In this document: positions 7,870-15,568 of the stretch, piece after piece
Layout: each line of letters opens with the position of its first letter
How positions within the stretch are numbered: position 1 is the first letter of the stretch
Assembly (NCBI GenBank): GCA_964624065.1
Contig: CAZUWF010000024.1
Location: 1 to 34,673 of the forward strand
Origin: UBA7960 sp964624065
GTDB lineage: Bacteria > Bacteroidota > Bacteroidia > Bacteroidales > UBA7960
Direction of reading: 5' to 3'
Length of the DNA: 34,673 nt
Notes under the pieces: generated by a model
What the model was told of the DNA's origin: nothing
The model's database searches: none
What the model saw: the letters and a program-made list of their open reading frames with translations, nothing else
Translations under genes and position numbers: made by a program

Positions 7870-8013
7870 ATGGATGAATTGAAAAATTCATTCCGTTCAG
7901 CGCAAAACCCTTTCTGGCTCTTGGGGTGTTTTATACCACTTTTTTTGAGCTACTATAGTGCCCTGGGCAAAAAAACGCTAACTTTGTTCTTTGATTCAGA
8001 CCTAGATGGCTAA
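7870..8013 (+). CDS. Possible small membrane protein, 47 residues
   Basis: A 48-codon ATG-to-TAA frame overlaps the start of the next gene by 8 nt. The peptide begins MDELKNSFRSAQ, has one hydrophobic segment (PFWLLGCFIPLFLSYY, about residues 14-29) and then GKK, so it could be a single-pass membrane peptide. Against it, a good promoter-like box (TAACTTTG, 7979-7986) lies within its 3' end, and no family is recognised. It may be a chance frame. Confidence 0.25.
   Translation: MDELKNSFRSAQNPFWLLGCFIPLFLSYYSALGKKTLTLFFDSDLDG
7979..7986 (+). promoter_or_regulatory. Candidate -7 box upstream of the 8006 gene
   Basis: TAACTTTG matches TAnnTTTG exactly and ends 19 nt before the ATG at 8006. No convincing -33 element is seen at the expected distance. 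It would drive the unknown membrane protein and dapF. Confidence 0.45.
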
Positions 8014-8731
8014 TAGAGGAATTAATTGGTACCTTTCGGCACTTTTTGGGGTTGGTGCGGTTGCTTTTGGCTTCTGGCTTGGTGTTTCTGTGCTTAACTG
8101 GTACTCGGATAGAGAATACAAATCGGAGCAGATTGAAAAGGCAAGACCTGTTTCAATTCTATCCGGCCATGGCAAAAAATCCGGGGTCGAGGAGAACCAA
8201 GAGCTTAATGAACTTGCAATTATCGAGGTTAATGAGGGTGATAAGAATTTGACACTCATTGATTCATTGGAATTTTCTGTTCAAATTAAACCGGATAGCC
8301 TTAATGCCGGAAACGGGAATAATTTCAATGGCCTTAATACCAATGAAATTTTGCAGGAGCAAGCTTCTAGCGAGTATAATTTCATAAAAAAGGCCACAGA
8401 CCAACTCATTGCAACAGTAAGTTTTGCAGTACCCAACACTGCCAATAACAACAGCCAAGCAACCGAGCAATTGGATTCGCTTTTAGGAAAACTAAATACT
8501 GAAAGGTCAAAGGAGGAAATAATTACCGTTGAATTGTGGAGATCTCCATTGAATTACAGGGGATACAAGTTTTCGAACAATGTTTTGGTGGTTTATGATA
8601 TGGCCCAAGTAGGAGCACTAAAACTTTACCAATCTAACGGCAAGCTTTTCTTAAACTATTTGGATGTTTTCTACCAAATCACTCCAACCCCTCAGTTTAA
8701 GCCGTTAACTCCGACAAAAATCCCACTGTGA
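8006..8731 (+). CDS. Unknown membrane-anchored protein upstream of dapF
   Basis: The 241-residue protein has one N-terminal membrane helix (about residues 9-31, YLSALFGVGAVAFGFWLGVSV) without a clear cleavage site, then a long polar, Asn/Glu-rich linker. A C-terminal domain of about 70 residues follows, with ELWRSPLNYRGYKF, NVLVVYDM and LFLNYLDVFYQI. This suggests a bitopic protein with most of its mass outside the cytoplasm. I do not recognise a named family, though the aromatic C-terminal block looks like a conserved domain. dapF follows 19 nt after the stop, so the two are probably co-transcribed. That position gives only a weak hint of an envelope role. Confidence 0.75.
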   Translation: MANRGINWYLSALFGVGAVAFGFWLGVSVLNWYSDREYKSEQIEKARPVSILSGHGKKSGVEENQELNELAIIEVNEGDKNLTLIDSLEFSVQIKPDSLNAGNGNNFNGLNTNEILQEQASSEYNFIKKATDQLIATVSFAVPNTANNNSQATEQLDSLLGKLNTERSKEEIITVELWRSPLNYRGYKFSNNVLVVYDMAQVGALKLYQSNGKLFLNYLDVFYQITPTPQFKPLTPTKIPL

Positions 8732-8750
8732 TACAATCAGATAACCTATT

Positions 8751-9569
8751 ATGCTTGTAAAATTTTCTAAATATCAGGGTGCAGGTAACGACTTTGTAAT
8801 AGTAGATGGGAGGGATAATCCAATATTCGACTATGTGAGGGATCTTTCTAATTTTTTCAAGAGGTTATGTAGCAGAAATTTTGGTGTAGGTGCCGATGGG
8901 TTAATTGTTATGCGAAAGGGAATCGAAACTGCCCTGTCAATGCAGTATTTCAACAACGACGGGCTAGAGGGCTCGATGTGCGGTAATGGTGGTAGATGCT
9001 TTGCGGCATTTGCAATTGAAAAGGGGCTTGTGGGTGATGAAATACGATTCGAAGCGTATGATGGAGTTCACACCGCCATAATTCACAACAACCAATTGAG
9101 TGTTTTCGATATTTCGCTTAGTATGATTGACGTGGATGATATTGCCACCGTACCCGAGGGCTTGTTGCTAAACACCGGATCACCCCATCTGGTGGTATTT
9201 TCGGGAAATATTGGTGATCAAGATGTTTTGGAACAAGGAAGGAAACTAAGATACAGTAAAAGATTTTTGCCACACGGTGTAAATGTAAACTTTGTGAAAA
9301 TTACTGGCAAGAGCAGGATAAAAATTAGGACCTACGAACGGGGAGTCGAAAACGAAACCCTTGCCTGCGGAACCGGGGTGGTTGCGGCAGCCATTGCCAC
9401 CAAGCACCTAAATAATGAGGGCCATTCTAATAATTTCCTTGTCGAAGCGCTGGGGGGAGATTTGGAAGTTTCATTCGAAACAGTAAACAATCTTGCCTTT
9501 AAAAACGTTTGGCTAAGAGGGCCTGCTGAAAAGGTTTTTGAAGGAAAAGTAATTTTTAAGGGCGAATAA
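8751..9569 (+). CDS. dapF: Diaminopimelate epimerase
   Basis: DapF converts LL- to meso-diaminopimelate, the last common precursor of lysine and of the peptidoglycan peptide in most Gram-negative bacteria. It acts without a cofactor, using two cysteines. The 272-residue protein shows the N-terminal KYQGAGNDFVIVDGR, the first catalytic Cys77 in GSMCGNGGRC and the second, Cys206, in LACGTGVVAAAI, with GSPHLVVF between. Length is typical and both active cysteines are present, so it should be functional. It is cytoplasmic and probably co-transcribed with the preceding membrane protein gene. Confidence 0.96.
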   Translation: MLVKFSKYQGAGNDFVIVDGRDNPIFDYVRDLSNFFKRLCSRNFGVGADGLIVMRKGIETALSMQYFNNDGLEGSMCGNGGRCFAAFAIEKGLVGDEIRFEAYDGVHTAIIHNNQLSVFDISLSMIDVDDIATVPEGLLLNTGSPHLVVFSGNIGDQDVLEQGRKLRYSKRFLPHGVNVNFVKITGKSRIKIRTYERGVENETLACGTGVVAAAIATKHLNNEGHSNNFLVEALGGDLEVSFETVNNLAFKNVWLRGPAEKVFEGKVIFKGE

Positions 9570-9570
9570 A

Positions 9571-9791
9571 GTTTGCCTGTCGAAAGCTAAGTGTTTATGT
9601 TGAATCTAGAAAGTAATTGATAATTGGCAATTAGAGAAGGTTTTAGAATTTGAATTTAAAATATTGTTTTGAGCAAAGTTGCCTATCGAAGCATTTCATT
9701 AGTTATCAAGTTCTTCCATTTCGAAAATCAACAATCCTTAATCGCAAACCCTCAACCCATAAACCAGCCAGCCTGCAACCCTTTGAACTCC
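9571..9791 (+). repeat. Module-rich intergenic region before the rhomboid cluster
   Basis: This gap holds no gene. It contains an imperfect direct repeat (TTTGCCTGTCGAAAGC near 9572 and GTTGCCTATCGAAGC near 9678), the shared 10-mer ATTGGCAATT at 9623-9632, and AACCCTTTGAACTCC at 9777-9791. The last resembles AACCTTTAAACTCC, found 5 nt before the gene at 24649. These are the same kinds of blocks as in copies A to C. Confidence 0.35.
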
Positions 9792-9819
9792 GAAAAAATT
9801 TTTAACCTAAAAATAAGAA

Positions 9820-10656
9820 ATGAGAATCGCTCCGGGCGGATTTAACCTATTGCCACCTATTGTAAAGAACCTGCTAATTATTAACGGGTTGTTTTTTTTG
9901 GCTACCACTGCCTTGAAAAACTCTTTTGACATTGATTTATACAAGATTTTCGGACTTCATTTTTTTGGCGCCAAAGATTTTAACCCCTACCAATTCTTGA
10001 CTTACATGTTCATGCACGGTAGTTTTACCCATTTGTTTTTCAATATGTTTGCATTGTGGATGTTTGGCAATGTGATCGAAAACCTTTGGGGGCCGCGCAG
10101 GTTCTTGTTTTATTACTTGGCTACAGGCTTTGGGGCGGCCGTAATTCATTACTTTGTTATTTACTTGCAAATGCAACCCACGATTCAAATGGTTGATGGG
10201 TTACTCGCACTACCTAGCAACGAAGGGTTGGTTTCCTTTTTCAACTCTCCCAACTTCAAAATCGTTAGCCACGAAATAAGCAGCAATTTTAATCTGTTCC
10301 GGGGAGAATACAATCTGCTGGTAAACACTGACCCTCAAATGGCTTTGACCGCCGCCAATTCATTCTTGAGTCAGTATCGAATTGATTTCTTAAACAGCCA
10401 TTTGGTTGTTGGAGCCTCTGGATCGGTATACGGCATTTTGCTTGCTTTCGGGATGATGTTTCCAAACGCGCTGATATACCTGTTTTTTGTCGTACCAATA
10501 AAGGCAAAGTACTTGGTCATACTTTACGGCATCCTGGAATTAGTGTCTGGTATTGCCGACCGCCATGGAAGTAACATTGCCCACTTTGCCCATCTTGGCG
10601 GAATGATATTCGGACTAATTTTAATTCTTTACTGGCGAAAAAAAAGCAGGTTGTAG
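9820..10656 (+). CDS. Rhomboid family intramembrane serine protease 1
   Basis: The 278-residue polytopic protein carries the rhomboid hallmarks: HGSFTHLFFNMFALWMFG after the first helices, the catalytic serine Ser200 in GASG, and the catalytic His258 in AHLGGMIFG (AHxxGxxxG). A long insert of about 65 residues (roughly 125-190) separates two of the membrane segments, a loop on the outside or inside that is not part of the minimal rhomboid core. Rhomboids cleave membrane-embedded substrates; the substrate is not predictable here. A second rhomboid gene follows after 122 nt, then an EEP hydrolase, an order I associate with Bacteroidota. Confidence 0.92.
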   Translation: MRIAPGGFNLLPPIVKNLLIINGLFFLATTALKNSFDIDLYKIFGLHFFGAKDFNPYQFLTYMFMHGSFTHLFFNMFALWMFGNVIENLWGPRRFLFYYLATGFGAAVIHYFVIYLQMQPTIQMVDGLLALPSNEGLVSFFNSPNFKIVSHEISSNFNLFRGEYNLLVNTDPQMALTAANSFLSQYRIDFLNSHLVVGASGSVYGILLAFGMMFPNALIYLFFVVPIKAKYLVILYGILELVSGIADRHGSNIAHFAHLGGMIFGLILILYWRKKSRL

Positions 10657-10778
10657 GGTGTGTAATAAATCAGCAATCAGTTGTTGTATAAAAAGAACAA
10701 CAAATCAGCAGTTGGATGTTGTTAATTGCACCTAATTCAAAAAATTTAATTTTCCATAATTCTTTGTCTATTTAATCT

Positions 10779-11663
10779 ATGTTCGACGATATCGTAAATT
10801 ATTTCCGAAAAGGGTCAACTGTTTCTAGATTGGTTGGAATCAACGTTTTAGTTTTTGTAGTTTTCGCATTTTTACGCTTGTTATTCTTTTTGTGGGACAG
10901 TTCAACAATTGCCTTGGAGGTCACAAACTGGCTTGCGGTACCATCCAATTTTGAGAAACTTGCCCAAAAGCCGTGGACCATTATTTCCTATTCGTTTCTC
11001 CACGTTCAAATCTTCCACATTTTATTCAATATGATGGTACTTTATGTTGGGGGAAGGTTATTTAGCCAGTTTATAGGCGAGGGGCGCCTTGTGCCCACAT
11101 ACCTGCTTGGAGCCATTGCGGGGGCAGCATTCTATATTGGTGCTTACAACTTTTTTCCGGTCTTTGAAGGGGTTAGGCACCAGGCCGTGGCCATTGGTGC
11201 TTCTGCATCAATCTTGGCCATATTTTTTGCAGTAGCGGTTTTCCAGCCAAATTATCAACTGCCACTGTTGCTGTTCGGCAGGATTAGGCTGAAGTACATT
11301 GCCTTAATATTCGTTGCAATTGACCTGCTTAGCATCGAACGGGGCAATCCAGGAGGCCACATTGCGCACCTGGGTGGTGCTGCCTGGGGCTTTGTGTATG
11401 CATTATTGCTAAAATACAACATTGACCCTGCTGGACAAATATACAGGATGTTCAAATGGATGGGTGGTCTATTTTCACCCAAGCCCAAGTTTAGGGTTAA
11501 TCGCCACGGATCAAGACCACTGTCTGATTACGAGTACAACAAGCAAAGAGCCGAAAACCAGAAGGAAATTGATCAAATCCTTGACAAGATTTCAAAAAGC
11601 GGCTACCAGAGTCTCTCGGCAAGGGAAAAGGAGATACTTTTCAGAACAAGCAAAAAGCCTTAA
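10779..11663 (+). CDS. Rhomboid family intramembrane serine protease 2
   Basis: The 294-residue protein has the rhomboid core: HVQIFHILFNMMVLYVGG, Ser142 in GASA and His197 in AHLGGAAWG. The usual GxSG is GASA here, so the catalytic Ser and His are kept but the Gly after Ser is Ala. After the last helix (about residue 212) a soluble cytosolic tail of about 80 residues contains SDYEYNKQRAENQKEIDQIL and the LSAREKEIL pattern common at the end of Bacteroidota rhomboids. The next gene starts one base after the stop, so translation is probably coupled. It is likely a paralogue of the preceding gene with a different substrate. Confidence 0.9.
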   Translation: MFDDIVNYFRKGSTVSRLVGINVLVFVVFAFLRLLFFLWDSSTIALEVTNWLAVPSNFEKLAQKPWTIISYSFLHVQIFHILFNMMVLYVGGRLFSQFIGEGRLVPTYLLGAIAGAAFYIGAYNFFPVFEGVRHQAVAIGASASILAIFFAVAVFQPNYQLPLLLFGRIRLKYIALIFVAIDLLSIERGNPGGHIAHLGGAAWGFVYALLLKYNIDPAGQIYRMFKWMGGLFSPKPKFRVNRHGSRPLSDYEYNKQRAENQKEIDQILDKISKSGYQSLSAREKEILFRTSKKP

Positions 11664-11664
11664 A

Positions 11665-12810
11665 ATGGGCACAAAAAAGAAAAAGGGGTTAAATTGGTTT
11701 ACGAAGGTTGCCATAATAGGCAATGCTCTGTTCACTTTACTGCTACTCCTATCGTATCTTTCGCCGTGGGTAAAACCTGCAAGCTCTTGGCCGCTGATTT
11801 TTCTGGGAATGGCATATCCGGTTTTTCTTTGGTTCAACCTAGGATTCATGGTTTTTTGGTTTTTTTTCAATTGGAGGTTTGCCGGTGTGTCGTTGTTTGC
11901 CATTGTTTTGGGCTATTCCCATTTCTTCAATTACATTAGTATAGGAAAGGGAGACAAGGGTTTTGGTCCAGAGGTTACCACATTAAAAGTACTTTCCTAC
12001 AATGTTCGCAATTTTGATTTCTTTAACTCCCTCTCTAGGGTAAGCCCCAACTTCGAAAACCGAAACAAAATTTTCGATTACCTTGCAAATGAGGATTTCG
12101 ATATAATTTGCTTTCAAGAATTCATTCAGGACAACAGTTCAAAATTCCCAACCACCGACACTCTGCAAAGGTTATTGAAGGCCAACAATGTTCACTTCCA
12201 ACACTCAAAGTCCCGAGGGAGTTTGTTCTTTGGATTGGCCACCTATAGCTCCTATCCCATCATTGGGAGGGGAAAAATAGAATTTCCCACTCGGGCCGGT
12301 AATTTGGGTATCTTTACCGATGTTTTGATCAATAAAGATACCGTCAGAATATTCAACATTCACCTCGAGTCAATAGGCCTAAGCAAGGAAGATGTAATGC
12401 TTTTTGACAATATTGTATCAGCAAATGACCAGGTTGGGAACCCTGATTATTCGGTTGGGTTGCGTCGAATTGCCGGGCGGATAAGGGATGCGGCCATTAC
12501 AAGGACCCTGCAGGCAAAGATTGTCTCGGAACACATAAAATTCTCCAGGTACCCGGTTATTCTTGCAGGCGATTTTAACGACACCCCATTCTCCTATTCT
12601 TACCGAAAAATTAAAGGAAATTTGAAGGATTCTTTCAAAAGTGGTGGGGGCATAGGCGGAAGCACTTATATTTGGAGCTACCCGTTTTTTCGCATCGACT
12701 TTCTGTTTCACAGCCAAACCATAAGGGCGAAAAATTTCAAAACAGGAAAGGAAAAGTACTCAGACCATTACCCTATAAGTGTTACTTTTGCAATACAACA
12801 CACTAATTGA
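11665..12810 (+). CDS. Membrane-tethered endonuclease/exonuclease/phosphatase (EEP) family protein
   Basis: From ATG 11665 the protein has 381 residues: two or three membrane helices (about residues 13-33, 42-66 and 70-90), then an EEP catalytic domain. Active-site motifs are LSYNVRNFD (110-118), Glu152 in ICFQEF, His233 in FNIHLES, AGDFNDTP (301-308), RIDFLF (343-348) and the terminal SDH (Asp367/His368). All the core catalytic residues of the DNase I/exonuclease III/phosphatase fold are present. The domain probably faces the periplasm or cytosol at the inner membrane; DNA, phosphoinositide-like or lipid substrates are all possible. An upstream in-frame start at 11422 would overlap rhomboid 2 by 240 nt and is rejected. 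Confidence 0.87.
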   Translation: MGTKKKKGLNWFTKVAIIGNALFTLLLLLSYLSPWVKPASSWPLIFLGMAYPVFLWFNLGFMVFWFFFNWRFAGVSLFAIVLGYSHFFNYISIGKGDKGFGPEVTTLKVLSYNVRNFDFFNSLSRVSPNFENRNKIFDYLANEDFDIICFQEFIQDNSSKFPTTDTLQRLLKANNVHFQHSKSRGSLFFGLATYSSYPIIGRGKIEFPTRAGNLGIFTDVLINKDTVRIFNIHLESIGLSKEDVMLFDNIVSANDQVGNPDYSVGLRRIAGRIRDAAITRTLQAKIVSEHIKFSRYPVILAGDFNDTPFSYSYRKIKGNLKDSFKSGGGIGGSTYIWSYPFFRIDFLFHSQTIRAKNFKTGKEKYSDHYPISVTFAIQHTN

Positions 12811-12837
12811 TCAATCACAACCTTAACAACCTCTCCA

Positions 12838-13296
12838 ATGAAAATCAAATCAGCAATAGTAGTTTTATTTTCCCTCACCCTTTCCTATGGAAGCTTTTCG
12901 CAAGGCTATGATAGCAGCCTGGGTGGACGAGGAGGAGTATATAATGGGATTTCGTTCAAGTATTTTATGAGTTCTTACGATGCCATCGAAATTGTGGGTG
13001 CCTTTTATCGGGAGAATCTATTTTTTGCAGGAATGTTTCAGATGCACAACCCAATTTCGGAGGTTAGCAATTTAAATTGGTATTATGGTTTTGGTGCACA
13101 TATAGGTTTTTTTGGGCGGCTGCACAACCCCGATGACCCTGCAACCAGGATCGGGGGTAGCGGAAACCTGGGGTTAGAGTACCGCTTGGAGAGAATCCCC
13201 ATAACACTAAGCATAGACATTTTACCCTCGCTCGATGTATTTTCCCACACTCGATTCTGGATTGGAGGTGGAATTGCAATTAGATACGTTTTTTGA
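12838..13296 (+). CDS. Small exported beta-rich protein, outer-membrane-like
   Basis: The 152-residue protein has a signal peptide (MKIKSAIVVLFSLTLSYGSFSQ, cleavage likely after the Ser or Gln). The mature part is rich in Gly and aromatic residues in alternating strand patterns, ending IGGGIAIRYVF with a C-terminal Phe typical of outer-membrane barrels. No specific family is recognised. It is the last gene of the rhomboid-rhomboid-EEP cluster, 27 nt after the EEP gene and 17 nt before a terminator-like hairpin, so it is probably part of the same transcript. Confidence 0.75.
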   Translation: MKIKSAIVVLFSLTLSYGSFSQGYDSSLGGRGGVYNGISFKYFMSSYDAIEIVGAFYRENLFFAGMFQMHNPISEVSNLNWYYGFGAHIGFFGRLHNPDDPATRIGGSGNLGLEYRLERIPITLSIDILPSLDVFSHTRFWIGGGIAIRYVF

Positions 13297-13313
13297 GTTA
13301 GGGAGGCTAGGTT

Positions 13314-13348
13314 AATGGTGGCCGATTAGCCAAAAACCATTTTTTTTT
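13314..13348 (+). terminator. Rho-independent terminator of the rhomboid-EEP operon
   Basis: An outer stem AATGGT / ACCATT encloses an inner TGGC-CGATTA-GCCA hairpin (the T is shared) and is followed by a run of about nine T. It lies 17 nt after the stop of the small outer-membrane-like gene. Confidence 0.6.
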
Positions 13349-13431
13349 ACAGCTGCCAAGCTCCACAAAATCAATTGCCCCTTTGAGAACCTTTGAAAAA
13401 CAATTCATACTAATCTATTGAAAATTTGCAG

Positions 13432-13461
13432 TTTGCAATCCATAACCGCAATTTATTATTG
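13432..13461 (+). promoter_or_regulatory. Candidate promoter of the acyl-CoA synthetase gene
   Basis: TTTG (13432-13435), an 18-nt spacer and TATTATTG (13454-13461) approximate the Bacteroidota TTTG / TAnnTTTG promoter with one mismatch. The ATG at 13479 lies 17 nt further on. Confidence 0.45.
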
Positions 13462-13478
13462 TCAATCAAGTCAAAACT

Positions 13479-15536
13479 ATGATAACTTCACAACTAATAA
13501 ACCCCAAGTCAATTGTAGTAGTAGGCGGATCGAGCGACATTACCAAACCCGGTGGCAAAATATTGAAAAACATCATTGATGGTGGATTCAAGGGCAGCCT
13601 TTACGTTACCAACCTAAAAGAAGCAGAGGTTCAAGGAATAAGAAGTTACCAAAACCCAAATGACTTGCCGCTAGTTGACTTGGCTGTAATAGCAATTGCC
13701 GCAAGGTTTGTACCAGATACAGTTGAGTTGCTTGCGCGAAGCAAAGGCACAAGGGCTTTCATTGTTCTGTCGGCTGGGTTTAGCGAAGAAAGCGAGGAAG
13801 GTGCAAACCTTGAGAATCGTTTGGTCGAAATTGTTAATGGGGTTGGCGGTTCGTTGATTGGTCCAAATTGCGTTGGTATTTTAACTCCATACCACCAAAG
13901 TATCTTCACTTATCCCATACCCAAACTGGATCCAAAGGGTTGTGACTTTGTTTCGGGATCGGGTGCCACCGCATGCTTCATTATGGAAGCCGGAATACCA
14001 AACGGTTTGTCATTTGCCAACGTTTTTTCTGTTGGAAACAGTGCCCAGGTAGGGGTTGAGGAAATTCTGAAGCACCTCGACGAAACCTTCGACCCCGAAA
14101 CTAGTTCGAAGGTGAAACTCCTCTACCTTGAAAACATTGACAAACCTCAAATGCTCCTCAAACACGCCTCCTCGCTGGCACGGAAAGGCTGCAAGATTGC
14201 AGCCATAAAGTCGGGCAGTTCGGAAGCAGGTAGCCGGGCGGCATCGTCGCATACAGGTGCATTGGCAAGCCCCGATGTTGCAGTTGATGCACTTTTCAAA
14301 AAAGCTGGAATTGTTAGGTGTCATAGCCGTGAAGAACTGTTGGCGGTGGCTTCGGTTTTCATGCACCCAACCCTGAAAGGTAAAAACATTGCAATAATTA
14401 CACACGCCGGAGGCCCGGCCGTAATGCTCACCGATGCCCTTTCAATTGGTGGTCTGGAAGTGCCCCTAATAGAAGGTGAGGCAAGCCAAGAACTTTTGGC
14501 ACAACTCTTTTCTGGGTCATCGGTGGCAAACCCAATTGACTTTCTGGCAACTGGTACCGCAAGCCAATTGGGCGTAATAATTGACTACGTTGAAAACAAA
14601 TTCGACAAAATAGATGGTATGGTAGTCATTTTCGGTACCCCAGGGCTTTTTCCGGTATTCAACGTTTACGATGTGTTGCATGAAAAAATGAAGCAATGCA
14701 AAAAGCCCATTTTTCCGGTTTTGCCAAGCACTTTAACCGCAGCTGCAGAAGTAAAAGACTTCATTTCGAAAGGACGGATCAATTTCCCCGACGAAGTTGT
14801 GCTGGGTAGGGCCTTAAGCAAAGTACTCCTCTCCCCACAAACCGAACAGGAAGTCATTGAACTACCACCAGTAGATACAGGCCGAATAAGGTCAGTAATC
14901 GAAAATTCGCCAAATGGCTACCTCGAACCCAGTCAGGTGCAGTTGCTACTAAGTTCTGCCGGCATAGAGGGTGCTGCCGAGGCTGTTGTGAAAACAGAGC
15001 AAGAACTGATGGAAGCGGCTGAAAGGTTGGGTTTTCCAATTGCCATGAAGGTCGTAGGCCCGGTGCACAAATCTGATGTAGGTGGTGTAGTGCTCGGTGT
15101 CGACAATATCCTTGTGGCAAAGGAAGAATTTGAAAGAATGTTGAAAATAAAAGATACTCATTCCATCTTGCTTCAACCCATGATATCAGGAATTGAGCTT
15201 TTCGTAGGAGCCAAGAGAGAGGATAAATTCGGCCATTTGATCCTTTGCGGTATGGGTGGAATATTCATTGAAGTGCTAAAAGATGTTTCCAGCGGTCTGG
15301 CACCAATTTCAAAACAAAGGGCATTGGAAATGATCCGAAGCCTGCGTAGCCACGCAATTATCAAAGGAGTTAGGGGAAAAGAAGGGGTAAACGAGGAAAA
15401 GTTTTCAGAGATTTTGAGAAAACTTTCAGCATTACTGAGCGTAGCTCCCGAAATCTTTGAAATGGACCTGAACCCTTTGCTTGGGACCGAAAAACAAATA
15501 ATTGCGGTTGATGCAAGAATTAGAATCGAAAAATAG
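13479..15536 (+). CDS. Acetate/acyl--CoA ligase (ADP-forming), fused alpha-beta subunits
   Basis: The 685-residue protein joins a CoA-binding Rossmann domain (about 1-130, with VVVGGSSDITKPGGKIL and GPNCVG), a succinyl-CoA-ligase-like flavodoxin domain (SGSGATACFIMEAG, SVGNSAQVG) and a C-terminal ATP-grasp domain (about 470-685, with AMKVVGPVHKSDVGGVVLGV). His258 in SSHTGALAS matches the phospho-histidine of ADP-forming acetyl-CoA synthetases. The reaction is acyl-CoA + ADP + phosphate to acid + CoA + ATP, reversible. No acetyltransferase domain is present, so it is not a Pat-type protein acetylase. The gene stands alone between terminators and a convergent porin gene. Acyl specificity is unknown; acetate, propionate or aryl acids are all possible. 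Confidence 0.9.
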   Translation: MITSQLINPKSIVVVGGSSDITKPGGKILKNIIDGGFKGSLYVTNLKEAEVQGIRSYQNPNDLPLVDLAVIAIAARFVPDTVELLARSKGTRAFIVLSAGFSEESEEGANLENRLVEIVNGVGGSLIGPNCVGILTPYHQSIFTYPIPKLDPKGCDFVSGSGATACFIMEAGIPNGLSFANVFSVGNSAQVGVEEILKHLDETFDPETSSKVKLLYLENIDKPQMLLKHASSLARKGCKIAAIKSGSSEAGSRAASSHTGALASPDVAVDALFKKAGIVRCHSREELLAVASVFMHPTLKGKNIAIITHAGGPAVMLTDALSIGGLEVPLIEGEASQELLAQLFSGSSVANPIDFLATGTASQLGVIIDYVENKFDKIDGMVVIFGTPGLFPVFNVYDVLHEKMKQCKKPIFPVLPSTLTAAAEVKDFISKGRINFPDEVVLGRALSKVLLSPQTEQEVIELPPVDTGRIRSVIENSPNGYLEPSQVQLLLSSAGIEGAAEAVVKTEQELMEAAERLGFPIAMKVVGPVHKSDVGGVVLGVDNILVAKEEFERMLKIKDTHSILLQPMISGIELFVGAKREDKFGHLILCGMGGIFIEVLKDVSSGLAPISKQRALEMIRSLRSHAIIKGVRGKEGVNEEKFSEILRKLSALLSVAPEIFEMDLNPLLGTEKQIIAVDARIRIEK

Positions 15537-15568
15537 GTATTGCCAGTTCTTGTTTCCTGCCGGCAGCC

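Noticed and set aside
10681..10703. Hairpin TTGTTGT / ACAACAA between the two rhomboid genes as a terminator
   Set aside because: The stem is AT-rich and not followed by a T-run, so it is not a credible terminator; its role, if any, is unknown.
11422..11664. N-terminal extension of the EEP gene by 81 codons
   Set aside because: It would overlap rhomboid 2 for its whole length; ATG 11665, one base after the rhomboid stop, gives the normal membrane-domain start.
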